From Epiperipatus broadwayi (taxonomy: Eukaryota > Onychophora > Udeonychophora > Euonychophora > Peripatidae), in contig JAQFVV010000031.1 of NCBI GenBank assembly GCA_028023455.1, forward strand, positions 6,738,926 through 6,802,925: a DNA stretch of 64,000 nt. The letters are read 5' to 3'. Positions 39,001 to 51,467 of the stretch are shown one piece after another (the stretch's first letter is position 1; each line of letters opens with the position of its first letter). The position numbers were made by a program, and so were the translations under genes. The notes beneath the pieces were generated by a model. It did not search any database. It was given only the letters and a program-made list of their open reading frames with translations, and was not told the origin of the DNA.

Positions 39001-39640
39001 CAACAGTAAGCTTATAATATTGATAAAGAGACATTCACTGTTTTATTACTTGAGGAAGTATTTCATTCATGGTTTATTGTAAAAACTTAAGAAGAGAATT
39101 GGAATATGAATTATTTCAATTAATTATTTGTTGTACATTATCTGGATGTGCGTGTGTGTTCTTTCCAATTTGTTAATAATTCTCATTTAAATATTTTAAT
39201 TTGTCTCAATAAAATATTTACCTTTAATATAAACTTTTCATTGTACATTTTTGATTTTAGATTCTTAGATTTTATTTTAAAGCTGTAAGAAATGTATAAA
39301 TTACCTATGCCAACATGTCTGTTGCTGGATAAATTTTTTAAAAAATATTACATTTAGTTATTTACTGTGAAAATATACAATGTTATGCAATGGTATAAAT
39401 GGAAATAACTCTGGTGCCCTCTTAAATAAATAAAAAAATTGATTCCACTGGCATAATAGTAAATATTAGGTCAGCTAGTAGGAAATACAACAGTGTTATT
39501 GAAATATACAAACTCATACATGAATAGAATATTCTTTTTTAATAGTTTGAATATTGCATAATATAAGACAATATAAATGCAAAACTGTACTATATGTGTA
39601 ATTTTAAAGTGTCTATAGTTTTTTTTTTTTTAAGTTTGAT
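36001..39640. repeat. Diverged direct duplication, copy 2, interrupted
   Basis: This is the counterpart of 33956-35990. It is split by the TG...CA segment at 36714-38888, which accounts for its greater length. A non-ATG open frame at 36407-36607 lies just after the TATA motif but has no recognised domain. Confidence 0.4.
36714..38888. mobile_element. TG...CA segment of 2.2 kb inserted at TA repeats
   Basis: It starts TGTAATGATC and ends with the reverse of TGTAACGAGC, directly between two TA runs (36690-36712 and 38890-38898). A promoter-like pair (GATTGGTT near 38201 and GTATAAAACG near 38269) precedes a hairpin with arms GAAGGGATTGAA/TTCAATCCCTTC near 38312-38346. A solo LTR of a TA-targeting retrotransposon is possible. 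The frame at 37748-37975 has no motif. Confidence 0.4.
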
Positions 39641-42346
39641 TAGTTATCTGAGTTTTATATACCTTAGTTCACACTTGATTGTTAAATCATGGGATGAAGA
39701 TTTTATACATGTCTGTATATTTTGGTTCAAAATAAATTTAAAAATATTGCTTATTTATAATAATCACTAATCTGCATGTTTTATTTATGATTATTTAAAT
39801 ACATGTATTTTTATTCAAATAATATTTTAAAGCTTATTAAATTCAAAATGTAAGACAACAATCGTAAATTTTAGAAGTGGTAATCTTTAAAGTGATTATG
39901 CCAAATATTTTTATTACTTAAATCATATTTTGAATGCATTAATTATATAAAACATTATAATGGATAGTTATTATAGCATGTGTGTGTGTGTGTGTGTCGC
40001 AACTGTTCCCAAAATCTATAAAATGTTAATATAAAATAGATAACTAAAAACAAATGAACTGAGCACTTTCAAAGGATCTTGCCTTCATAATCATAGCTTG
40101 CTACTTCATTTAATGAGATGCAAATATGCTAATTCCATTTCTTTGTTAAAGCATAGCACATGTCCTTCCTATTTATGGCATCCTAAAAAAATATTTGACT
40201 TAATGGATAGTTATTATTATGTTATCATTTAAATAATTTTAATAGCATTAAATTTTCTCAGCTTGCTCATATGTTTCTAAGAGAAGTTCTCTTCTCTTTA
40301 ACTTTGTTTTTGATTTATGAATGCTGTGATTGAAAGCAAGAATTAATAGAATTATACTTCTAGCAATAACCTTACATACTTTTTTTTTTAATATTCAAGA
40401 TAATAACTTGAAATTAAAATCAATCTTAATGTTTTGAACTTAAGCCAACTTGCTTGCAAAATTATATAGTTCTCAAACTAAATCAATTTTTATATATTCT
40501 AGAAACATCAGTTTTACAGTTACTTTATATTTCTACAATGTTCCTAATAAAATTTCATTATTTTCTTAGCTTACTCATATTTCTAAAAGCATAAACTCTT
40601 ATATTCAATACTTTTTCAAAATGAAGACTGAAACAATCTGCTTTTATTGCCTTGTGGATTGTAATTTTATGTAATTATTAAGATTGCAATAGTTTTTAAA
40701 AATAAAAATTAATGCTCTTGAAATTTTACATTTATGTAAATCTGAAAACTTAGTGATCTGTACTGAATGAATTATAATAAAAAAAATATTCGCAAACCTT
40801 ACCCCAATAAAAAAATCAGTTAATTTTAAATGTAAAAAAAATTACAGTTTTAAGTTTGTGAAATCTCATAACATGTTATAATGCTTAAAGTAAAGAGAAA
40901 TTGTATGTCAGTAAATCATAAAAATCTATATTGATATTTATCTAACCAATGTAGATTATGATTAATTTTTTAGTCTTTAATTAATATCTATAATTTCATT
41001 TATCAACCAGCATCAAATAGCTGTATTGATTGATTATGGAACGACTATCTTAAAAACTTTCTAAGCAAAACTGTAAAATGTTTATATTTTACTTAATCTA
41101 GACTAAGGATTTATGTTGTTATGATGGCCAATGTATAGTTCATGTTTATCTTCACATTAATTGGTAATAATTTATTTCGTAAAAGAAAGAGGAATTATAA
41201 TATAATTGAGATACTGAAATAGTTAGAAAATATTAATACAATTTCTTTTCATAGCTATTAAAAGATGAAACTGTATCCATTTTTAATAACTGTAACAATA
41301 TATATATATATATATATATTGCTACAATTTGATAAAATATGATTTTAATAGCAAAATCAAACAATAAGTTTTGTGACTAACTGATTTTTTGTTGGAGATT
41401 TTATAGAATTAAATTGTCGTTCAGAAATTTAAGAAAAAATAATTAAACTAAAAGACAAAATTATAACTTCTACCTGAAAATCATTTTTAGTACGCCAACT
41501 CAATATGCCTACTTACAACTTAATATATACACCCAACACTCAATTCAAACATATCAGTAGACAATAGACAGACCTTAATACTTCCTCAATTTGTTGAATC
41601 TGAAGCATAACCCCGTTATTAGTTTAAGGCCTGAGTGTAATTCTGCTCAAGTTAAAATAGATTATTTTGAAAATTCATGATTGCTTTATGATAATTTATT
41701 CATGGTATCTTGAAAGTTACATAAAAATAATATTTTGCATATAAATCGTAATACATTTATTTGTTGATTACATGTTGATAAGAATGTGAATTTCAAAATC
41801 CATTCGACCCTAAATAAAATAATAATTGATTTGAGCTTAAGCATATCTAAAACTTCTTAAAATTCAATTGGCTCTGAATAAAATAATTGATATGAGCTTT
41901 TACATATCTGAAAATTATTAATTAGAAAATTGTAATTAACAATGACAACTAAAAATGTCATTTAGAAAAATTAATCATTACGAAAAAATGTCATATAATT
42001 TATAATCACTGATTAGGATATTACATATTTTAAATTATTTTTTCTGACCAAAATATCGTTATTCTATTACATTTTTGAAAAGTTATGGCAACGCATAAAA
42101 ATATTTTATTGATTTTCTGTTCTGCCTTGCTTGACATTGACATTTTCTTTAATATATAATCATAAATATTCCGAAAGAGGGCAGGGCTATGGTAAACAAC
42201 AGGTTTGTAATTTTCTAATCAATGATGACATATTTATGCTCATAAAAAATCAATATTTATATTTTATTTTCTAATAAATGTAATTTTTTTACAAAAAGAA
42301 CACATTTATTTTATATTTTAATAATTTGACTAATTACCTTTATTTA
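39641..42346. other. AT-rich region without recognisable genes
   Basis: A TA run lies at about 41299-41320, a GT run at 39981-39997. TGCTACAAT follows TA runs both here (about 41321) and at 38899, a possible shared element start. Confidence 0.4.
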
Positions 42347-42495
42347 CTACAATAATCATTAATACATTGTACTGGCTTAAACCTGCATTTATATATGTAA
42401 TATATGCGGGATTCAAAGGTAGGTCAGCAATATGAGATGGCACTGAGAGTAGTGGGTCGTGGGAAAGTCTGAGTTCGAATCCTACAATAATCATT
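42347..42495 (+). mobile_element. SINE-like repeat with tRNA-like B box and 14-bp flanking repeats
   Basis: CTACAATAATCATT occurs directly before (42347-42360) and at the end (42482-42495) of this segment, which would be a target duplication. Inside, the first 57 bases match the repeat at 15548. Then follows a tRNA-like part ending GTCTGAGTTCGAATCC, a good B box. The A box is not clear. Confidence 0.5.
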
Positions 42496-42590
42496 CTAAA
42501 TAAGATTAAAATAAACAACTAATTTTATTTACAATTATTTAATTAGCAACTAGTTGTTTATTTCAATCTTATTTAGATTGATTATTGTAA
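42483..42590. repeat. Fold-back with arms of about 40 bp
   Basis: The stretch around TCTAAATAAGATTAAAATAA is matched in reverse around TTATTTCAATCTTATTTAGA. The arms have two or three mismatches and enclose a loop of about 28 bases. Confidence 0.7.
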
Positions 42591-42662
42591 TACGTATATA
42601 TATAACCAAGTTTATGGACAAATAATTGTCATATTGAATGAATATTTGACCATTGTATATAG

Positions 42663-43127
42663 CATGAGTGGCCAACAAATCGATCGCGAAGCCAATTATG
42701 GTCGATCCCGAGGCCAATCTGGCAAGAGCCGTAGGGTTACGAATGAAACAAATTAAGTCAATATTTGCATGTTTTTTTATTTTGTTATTTTTGTTTTTGT
42801 TCTAGTTTTTTTTTTTTAAATTCTAGATAAATGAAGTCCATTAACTAGTATCATTATTGAAAATAATATTTTTAATCTTAACTTAAAGTAGCTAATTTGA
42901 ATTAATAAATATTGTTAATAATTACTCATGTTGCTTTAGTTTCCCCGGACATGAGTTTTTTGGCCCGTTAAATAATTGTTATTTTTTACGCAAGTAATAT
43001 ATAAAAATAATATGTATTTCATAACTCCCCCTCCCCTACTTAGACTACGCCTATGACAACAAGTCGATCGCAACACATTTTTAAAATAAAAAGTAGATCT
43101 TATGAACACAAAAGTTGGCCACCCATG
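42663..43127. mobile_element. hAT-like MITE, 465 bp
   Basis: The ends CATGAGTGGCCAAC and GTTGGCCACCCATG form 14-bp inverted repeats with one mismatch. They are flanked by GTATATAG and GTATATAC, an 8-bp target duplication with one change, as expected for hAT elements. ATCGATCGCGA and GTCGATCGC lie in the subterminal parts. No transposase. Confidence 0.75.
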
Positions 43128-43756
43128 GTATATACAATTAATAATAAATAAAGTATTGTTTTTATATTTTGTATGTATAATCACCACTCACAATCTTATA
43201 ATTTCTGGATATGTTTTGAAATTTTAAAAGTCATTCCAAAAATTATTTTAAAAAAACTATAAGATAACTATCACATTAAAATACTAAAAACAGCATAAAA
43301 AGTTATATGTACACGTAATGTGTTTGTCCATTCCAGAACGAAATAAGCTACTATTAGTAAGAGCATCAATTCAATATCACTAAAATAGTAACTCACAGTG
43401 CATATATATAATGGATAAAGATTTGAATGCTTTTAGAGCATTTATCCTAAAAAAATAATAAATTAAGCTTGTTATTAGAAATCAGTCAACACTTCGACAA
43501 TATAAATAGCAATCAAAACCTGTTGTCAAAGTAACCTTCTTTTAACAATAAAAGTGAAATCCCATTTTTATTTATGGTCCAATATACTTATATGGGCACT
43601 AAAGATTGCAACTTGGCCACAGAGATTGAAATTATTGATAATAAAATACTTAAATGAATACGGCTAATAAATAGTCAACTATACATTACAAATTGCAATT
43701 ATAATTTTCAAATTGCAACCAAAGCATTACTTAAATAATAAGCGTAATAATGCTCA

Positions 43757-43790
<34 letters not shown>
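43128..43790. other. Unassigned AT-rich sequence ending in a TA run
   Basis: A TA microsatellite at about 43760-43791 borders the next element. No gene seen. Confidence 0.45.
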
Positions 43791-43794
<4 letters not shown>

Positions 43795-46700
43795 ACCCTT
43801 ACTTCTCGATGTATAATATAGTTTGAAATACAACTAGCTCAATTAAATTATAATGCTTAATTAAAATTTGCATATCTATCTTTAATTTACTTTTATACTA
43901 TCATATTCTAATTAAATTTATTATCAATTATCAAAATCAACATATTTCTATAGTATGTACTAATTAAATAAGTATTTATCAAAATCATGAGACTGTGAAG
44001 TAAAGTTACAAAGCAATAAGTAGATTTACATTGAGTCAATATCTTCCAAGACATTGTCTCAATGGCATAAGAATACTATTACTTCCTTACTATCCTATTA
44101 CTACATCTACAGCATTCTTATGACTTTTAAAATAAAATAAATTATCTTTAATAATAAAAAAAAATAAATCTTAACTTTTAATTTTAAAAAAATATAATTA
44201 AAAATCTCAGGTTCTTCTAATTATCTTAAAGTAATGATAACTCATGTAAATAAGTACGATATGGGATTTTATATCAAACCTAAATACACCTAACTTATTC
44301 TAATAATAATATAATACTAATCTTAGAGTATAACTTAATCTTATCTATTTCTGTTATATCATCAATCATTAAATAAATAATCATATGTATATCTTTTATT
44401 TTCATATAGCATCTTAATTTTGGAATAGATCAAAATCTTATAATTCAATAATCTGTGGCAATAAATAATATTGTACTCTTATATTATGCATTATAATTAT
44501 TCTATGACCATTGTAATATAATGTAATAATGTCAATCAATTCTCATAAATGATAATCAGGAAAATATTATATTTATTTCTAAAATAATATTAATAAATTC
44601 ACATTGTGCAAATATTATGTTTCTTCAAATTATCTGCTGTCAAATGCTGTGGTGCAAAATAATGAACTTGACACACTTTTAAAACAAATTAAACAAATTT
44701 ATTTACATTAACTTTGATTAAGAATCTATTTACAATATTTACAGTTCAAAATTAGAAAAACAAAGGAAAATAAAAATATATAAAAATATTAATACAAGAT
44801 GTTTACACTGTTATTAACTTATACTCTTAATAAATAATTGATACATTCTTTTAAAATGCTGTACTAATAACATTGAAGTATGTTTTCGAACCTACACTTT
44901 AAATACATATCAGTATGCTTCAATTATTACAAATAAATTTATGTAAATACTGTTTATGTAGCATATGTAAACAATTAAACTTTAATAATTAAATCAGACG
45001 TCTGAATTAAGTATTATTATTATTCATTTCATCATGTATTAGCATGTGTTCACTTTATTATTAGTACTACTTTAATATCATAATATAGAAATCAATGTAT
45101 TTTTGTAATGTAATAACAAATAATTGATTACAATTTTATATTTCACTTAATGCAATTTATGCTACATGTTTTACTAAATATGCATTACATATATGTACTG
45201 TTAAATAATAATATTTAAATTATTCATTAATTTCAAATTCATAAAGTATTATATTAGATAAATTCTATGATTCTTTTCTATGTAAAATTATTACCTTACT
45301 TTATGTGTTATTCTACTCCTTTTTAATAACTTTCTTTTTACAAAATATCCTCTAAAAACTTATTTAAACTTTTCCGGAAAAACAATCATCAACTTTAAAT
45401 AAATACTAATTATCCAAAACTATTTACACTTCCTCATCTATATTCGGTAAATTTTCAACTCAAATATAAACTTCTACATAAAACTTAACTTAATTTATCC
45501 AATAAAATAAAAATAAAATATAGACTTTTAAAATCTCTTCCTAACTTGCAATAAAATAATTATTTATGAATAACAAATATAATTCTAATACTATAACATA
45601 AACAAAATATTAAAATTTATTTACGAAAGAATCATATAATTATTTCTAAGCTTCTTATGTAATGTTGCATCGTATTTATATCATAAATTCAAATTATGCA
45701 TATTTAAATAAAACTGTTATGCCAATATAATGGTGTGTATTTTTAAAATATTCATACATCATTCAACAATAATATCTTCGGTTGATCTAAAGAAAACATA
45801 TTAAATCATTAAAATTATTATTATTATACATTTTACATCAATAATATTTAATGTACAGTCCATCTTCCAATATTCTTCGAATTACAGCTTCATAAAAATA
45901 ATTCACATTTACACTCACGATCATTCTTTAACATATTCCGTGTTATATTAATTATAAAATAAACTTATGCAATTAATTATTATATTACTTTAGTTATTAT
46001 TTTAAGAAATGTACCTATCTTATTTTTAATAGATTAATACTATTTAACTTTTATATTAGATAAATAAAAAAAATTCATATTAATAATTCAGCATTTTCCT
46101 TTTCACCATAAATTCTTTAATGTAGCCATTTCACTAGAACACCATTTCCTGTTTCGGTCCACCGTGTTTTTTAAAAGTTTATGAAAAAGAACGTTCTTTT
46201 TAAACAAAATAAAAGTTAATTTTCCATAAGAAATAAAACAAATTAAAATAGTTTATAGGATCCTGTTTTAATTCTTTCTAGAATATTATTCAAAGTTATT
46301 ATTTTAAATTAGTCTATAGTTTATGAAAAATTATCATTTAATTATTTTAAATTGATGGACGTCCACATATTTCTTCGCATTTTTTAACAAAACACCAGGT
46401 AAGAATAAGTTTCTTTATTTATAAGCACAGTTAAATTATTTCAATATAATAATTTTATTATATTAAATTTTTAGCTAATTATATTTCAATTGACTTGCCT
46501 TTAAAATTATCAACATTCAGTCTTTTAATCATAAAGACTTAACAAGGCAAGTATTCAAAGCTACTTTCATTTCTAATATCTTTACTTAAGATATATTTTT
46601 AAATTTATAGCTTGCAAAAAAAAAATACTTTCTTCATAAAGAAGTATTTTATTCTCTAAAATATCTATTTTCTAATAGTCACTAGTAATTAGCTTTTAAA

Positions 46701-48005
46701 ATTATATACTGTCCAAAATACTACTTTTCTCCATCTCGTAATTTTCCGAACTAATCCAGCATTTGTCATACTTCTAGTATAAAGTTTCTGATATATTTTC
46801 ACTATATATGATGTTCCCATGACCATTTGCATGTAAATTGAGCCCAATAGAGACGACTGATAGGGAAAAAATTAAGTTAACACTGCATGTCTATCATTTA
46901 AAACTTTTATAACTTATTTACAAGACACTCTTATAATTTTAAAATTGATTTTGAGAGCGTCTATCAAATTTACTTAGTTATTTTAATAACACAATTAACT
47001 TGAAAAATCAATCACAGAGTCCTCTCCTAACAATTGACCTGAGCTTTTATACCGGAAGAAACTTCCCATTTGATTGGTAGATTAAACAATCCACTTTGCT
47101 GGCTTATTTACATATTTACCAACAACACAAAATTAAAAATAAGTAATGGCTTATTTAATATTTAATATTTATTACATTATTAAATTTCTAAAATAATCTT
47201 TATCGTTTACTTAAATCTATTAAACACTTTTAAAATATATCTTACTTGATTTTAATTTTAACTTTTATAAAATTATTTAAAATAAACTAAGTCTTTTTTA
47301 TACATATATTTTTAAAGAATACTTTTAAAATCAGATTTAATATTCTACATTGATTTATCTTTATTTTATCTCGTGATAGCTCACGTATTATTTATAAATT
47401 TTATAACACTTTCTTTTAAAATAGTTATGCAACTTTATTAAACAACTTCCAAGCATGTGTGTGTTTATTTAACTAACATCTGTTCTCTACAACACAAGAA
47501 ACGCTTGTCATCGTCTAAAAATAAACCAACAATTGCACTTTTTTAAAATAAATATTTTTAAATAAATAAGATATTCTAATAGATTTTAAAATAATTATCC
47601 AATATTATTAAAATCAAATATTAATCTTCTATTTAAGTACTTATAATAATTAATAATATTTATATTCTCTTATAATATTATTTTATCAACAATAAATATA
47701 TGCATTTAATTTTAACTTGTCTTTTAAACACTTTAGCTTTTAAATATTTATTTATTAAATATATTAATGCAGTATTGATTATGGCCATTTTTTCCAACTA
47801 TATATTATAATCATCATCATTTAAAATGTCTCTCTCAATATCAGCACAATTTCACATATCAAATACTCATAGATTGCTTTACTTAAACCCTTTGAAATAT
47901 TACCATAAGCAAAATTAACATCACATATTCAAATATATCTTAAATTTAAAATTTTTAATAGATTAGCACAAAATTAGATGGTGACCCATACAAAAGGGCA
48001 CAATA
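43791..48005 (-). mobile_element. 4.2-kb AT-rich element, copy 2, inverted
   Basis: This is the reverse-oriented partner of 2824-7069, collinear over its full length, with the same TG...CA ends next to TA runs. The promoter pair (47045-47080, minus) and the beginning of the small frame (46689-46820, minus, 43 codons) are kept. The pair could fold or recombine as an inverted repeat across 36.7 kb. Confidence 0.6.
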
Positions 48006-48070
48006 TATATATCAAAACTACCCCAAATCTAAAATTAAACCAGACCAGCATCAAAATAATATTAAAACAC

Positions 48071-48108
48071 AACCTAAGGTTTCACTGCTACAAGCAGACT
48101 TCTCAAGT
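48071..48108 (-). ncRNA. Hammerhead-like fold, PLE-C, minus copy
   Basis: Minus strand: CTTGAGAAG, stem II CTGCT/AGCAG, GAAA, then ACCT/AGGT as stem III and T. The core is altered as in PLE-B. Confidence 0.4.
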
Positions 48109-48145
48109 GTAAAGAACTACAAAAAACCACACATTATATATACTA

Positions 48146-48349
48146 TTAAAAACTACCCACAAATCCATTCACTTCCCATCCACCCTTAATATTAAAAGAA
48201 CTCTTAAATAAGTTAATTGCTTCAGAATAATAAATTTTCAATAATAAAGACTCTTTAATTCGTCTTTTGATTTCATTTCTCTCAAAGAAGACAACCTTAG
48301 CTTCATCAAAATCAATAGTGTGACCTGTATCTTTTTCATGGACATACAA
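48146..48349 (-). pseudogene. PLE-C endonuclease C-terminal fragment
   Basis: The frame of 67 codons begins YVHEKDTGHTIDFDEAKVVF and continues ERNEIKRRIKESLLLK. HE...TGH.IDF followed by R..KES is the end of the GIY-YIG nuclease of Penelope-like elements, containing the conserved His and Glu. The start of the nuclease is replaced by the fold-back. It is not functional. Confidence 0.65.
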
Positions 48350-48452
48350 AGCAGAACTAAGATATCTATTTTAAGGGTGGATGGGAAGTGAATGGATTTG
48401 TGGGTAGTTTTTAATAGTATATATAATGTGTGGTTTTTTGTAGTTCTTTACA

Positions 48453-48490
48453 CTTGAGAAGTCTGCTTGTAGCAGTGAAACCTTAGGTTG
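48453..48490 (+). ncRNA. Hammerhead-like fold, PLE-C, plus copy
   Basis: Mirror copy with the same CTGCT/AGCAG stem II, GAAA and ACCT/AGGT stem III. Two copies facing outward agree with PLE terminal organisation. Confidence 0.4.
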
Positions 48491-48580
48491 TGTTTTAATA
48501 TTATTTTGATGCTGGTCTGGTTTAATTTTAGATTTGGGGTAGTTTTGATTTTATATTGACTAGTTTAGCTTTATGCTTGT

Positions 48581-48587
<7 letters not shown>

Positions 48588-48667
<80 letters not shown>
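48588..48667. repeat. TA microsatellite
   Basis: About 40 TA units. Confidence 0.9.
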
Positions 48668-48669
<2 letters not shown>

Positions 48670-49196
48670 TTGTTCGTAGTACTATAACAAATGTAAAAAA
48701 ATATATTTTGTGGCTTCATTTGTGTATAGCATTCCTTATCCAGTTGATGGAAATAAAATTAGCTTGAAGCACTTATATAATACTATAGTTAATTACACAT
48801 AAACAAATATTGATAATATATCTTAATACATAATCGAATATGCTAAAATAAATTAATTGGTTCTAGATGACCTTCATTATATCACTGTTTCATTGAAGTT
48901 TACATTTAAATACATGTGATTAGATAAAAGCCATTTTACAACCGTGATGAAGACCAAAATTTACCTATTCAATGCAATCAATAAGTAACAATAAAGCAGA
49001 ATAATTTTAAGTATATAAGTGTATAAATACATACCAAATTAATGTAGTATTCACATTCATCAATTGTGTTGTACCTATATATAAATATAAAAGTTGGATT
49101 TTTAATAAAAACAAAAATTGAACTATAAAAACATTAAAGAAATCTAACTTATTCTATGTAAAGAAATAAAGAAAAATGAATAAAAAAAAATTTGCA
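48668..49196. other. AT-rich sequence, no gene seen
   Basis: Nothing recognised. Confidence 0.45.
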
Positions 49197-49362
49197 ATAA
49201 ACCACTAAACACCATATGATCCCTATTTCTTATGCTAGCACATTACTGTTATAAAAACAGGCAAAACTCTCCATACAGTAGTGCCACTCAGTGCCAACCA
49301 GAATAATCAATGAATGCCAGAAGACTTGGGCATAAAATCCATATCTAGTGCCTACTCATCCA

Positions 49363-49415
49363 ATATCACCAGACTATTTTCTGGCTTATGGCATTTGTCA
49401 GTGAGGAACATTGAA
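49363..49415 (-). ncRNA. Hammerhead ribozyme, R2 unit 1
   Basis: Minus strand: CAAT and CCTCA pair with TGGTG and ATTG (stem I with loop), core CTGACAA, stem II GCC..AGCC-like, GAAAATAGTC, cut after C. The core has one changed base (A for G before the last A). Confidence 0.5.
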
Positions 49416-49802
49416 TCTGAGAGAACTGAACCTACATCTTAGGATCTAATTCAATCATCCAACAGCCACCTTTTATCTCTACTTAACTACAAAACCATGG
49501 GAATAAAATTTGAAAACACAATAATATTTTCAATCTAAGCTCAATAGCTTATATAGTCATATGGATCTGAACCCAGTTCTGTACCCATACATTTTGGTGT
49601 AACTGTAGCCACCACTATCCTATTAAGTAAGATTGGTGTTAAACCACTAAACATCACACAATCAATATTTCATATGCTAGCACATTACTGTTATTAAAAC
49701 AGGCAAAATTCTCCATACAGTAGTGACACCCTGTGCCAACCAGAATAATCAATGGAGGCCAGAAGGCTTGTGCATAAAACCCCTATCTAGTGCCTACTCA
49801 TC

Positions 49803-49855
49803 CAATATCCCCAGACTAGTTTCTGATTTATGGCCTTCATCAGTGAGGAGCTTTG
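49803..49855 (-). ncRNA. Hammerhead ribozyme, R2 unit 2, intact core
   Basis: Minus strand: CCAA and CCTCA for stem I, core CTGATGA, stem II reduced, GAAAC-TA-GTC with AC/GT as minimal stem III, then TGGGG and TTGG closing stem I. This is the best R2 core. Confidence 0.65.
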
Positions 49856-50018
49856 GATCTGAGAGCACTGCACCTAGATCTTAGGATCTAATGCAACCCT
49901 CCAGCAACCACCTTTTATATCTACTTATCTAAAAAAAACCATGAGAATAAAATTGAAAACACAATAATATTTTAAATCTAAGTTCAATAGCTTATATAAT
50001 CATATGGGTCTGAACCCA

Positions 50019-50035
50019 GTCTGGGGATATTGGAT
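50019..50035 (+). ncRNA. Half hammerhead at the R2 inversion point
   Basis: Only AGTC and the 3' side of stem I (TGGGGATATTGG) are present. The 5' half is replaced by the opposite unit. Confidence 0.5.
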
Positions 50036-50433
50036 GAGTAGGCAGTAGATAGAGATTTTTTGCACAAGCATTCTGGCATCTATTGGTTACTCTGGTTGGC
50101 ACTGAGTGACACTGCTGTATGTAGAGTTTTGCCTGTTTTAATAACAGTATTGTTCTAGCGTAAGAAATAGTAACCATGTGATGTTTAGTGGTTTAACACC
50201 AATCCTGCCTAATAGGATAGTGGTGGCTATGGTTGTTAAAGAGCCAAAGACACCAAAATGTATTGGTACTAAACTGGGTTAAGACCCATATGACTAAATT
50301 AGCTATTGAGCTTAGATTGATAATATTATTGTGTTTACAATTTTATTCACATGGTTTTGCAGTTAAATAGACATAAAAGCTGGCTGCTGGAGGGTTGCAT
50401 TAGATCCTAAGATCTAGATGCAGTGCTCTCAGA

Positions 50434-50490
50434 TCCAAAATTCCTCACTGACAAAGGCTATAAGCCAGAAACTAGTCTGGGGATATTGGA
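50434..50490 (+). ncRNA. Hammerhead ribozyme, R2 plus unit
   Basis: TCCAA and CCTCA (stem I), core CTGACAA, stem II GGCT/AGCC with loop ATA, GAAAC-TA-GTC, TGGGG and TTGGA. Stems are the best preserved in R2, but the core has one change. Confidence 0.6.
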
Positions 50491-50594
50491 TGAGTAAGCA
50501 CTACATAGGGAATTTATGCACAATCCTTCTGGCATCCATTGATTATTTTGGTTGGCACTGAATGGCACTACTGCAGAGTTTTGCCTGTTTTAAT

Positions 50595-50605
50595 ATTTGT
50601 GATAG

Positions 50606-50643
<38 letters not shown>

Positions 50644-51270
50644 AAAACTATTGCATATATATATATATATATATATATGCAATAGTTTTTGAATTAAACT
50701 GTGTGCTAGTATTGATTAATTCCCAATGTTTCAACAAAATAGCATCCACTATTGTCAAGAACTTTTCAAAGAAAAGCTGTTAGATATCAAATAGTAATGA
50801 GATTTGCTAATTTGGAGAAGTATCATTTGAGAACCATGAATGAGTCGATGGAATTATTAAAAAAACCAACTGGATTAAATAAAGCTGGTAAAGTGCACTG
50901 TACTTCAGCCTTGTGTAGATCACTTATTTTATCACTTTTTTTGTAATATAAACTTCAAATCAATTAACGGTGAAACTAAAATAAAAATATTTTGGAAATC
51001 GACATATTCTGCATGTTCTACTTCTTTACTTCACACTCAATCTTGTTACTATTAGAGATCTAATGGGTTTTTTTTTTTTGAAAAGTTAATCTTGGCAATG
51101 GTGGATGATATTTTATCAAAACATTATGTATTATCAATACTAACTTACAATTTAAACCCAAAAAGTATTTTATTTACATCATAGTTGTTTACGTTGTATT
51201 TATTATTTCTATTGTTATTACAATAGTTTTTTTAAAACTTAATGGATGTTTTATTTGTATATATATATAT
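50595..51270. repeat. TA runs, a perfect TA-centred hairpin, and unassigned sequence
   Basis: At about 50641-50692 CAAAAACTATTGCA, a TA run and TGCAATAGTTTTTG form a perfect palindrome. A 64-codon frame at 50752-50946 has no recognised motif. A short TA run ends at 51270. Confidence 0.6.
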
Positions 51271-51409
51271 GATAAACAAAAATGCAAGTTAAAAAACTTG
51301 CTAACGCTTGTATTTATGTCCACAGATGGCGTCCTACCAAGACTGCCAATCAAGCGTGTTTTGTTAACATAAACGTCAGAGTAGTTAGTATCCACTATCT
51401 CTAACTATA

Positions 51410-51467
51410 ATTCCACTTTCAGATCATGATTTCAAGCTATTTGCTATCGTCAGTGAAAGACAGGAAT
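51410..51467 (-). ncRNA. Hammerhead ribozyme, R1 copy 1
   Basis: Minus strand, 58 nt: ATTCC and CTTTCA (5' side of stem I), core CTGACGA, short stem II AGC/GCT, GAAA, self-complementary ATCATGAT, C as cleavage base, then TGAAAG and GGAAT closing stem I. All conserved core positions are present. Confidence 0.75.

Larger units (their letters stand above)
48015..48585. mobile_element. Penelope-like element C, fold-back of two 3' ends
   Basis: The minus-strand PLE end (48015-48349) is mirrored by 48370-48550 on the plus strand. The mirrored part covers about 180 bases of the 3' region, but not most of the coding sequence. The right side ends in a long TA run. Confidence 0.7.
49197..50594. mobile_element. 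Retrozyme-like R2 array, two units facing two inverted units
   Basis: Two units of about 440 bp (starting 49202 and 49644) have minus-strand hammerheads. From about 50019 the orientation reverses, and about one and a third plus-oriented units follow to 50594. The reversed part starts with GTCTGGGGATATTGG, the exact 3' side of the ribozyme including its cleavage site. No proteins are encoded. The structure matches tandem animal retrozymes, and the inversion at the cut site suggests that a ribozyme-cut RNA end was copied. Confidence 0.7.
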
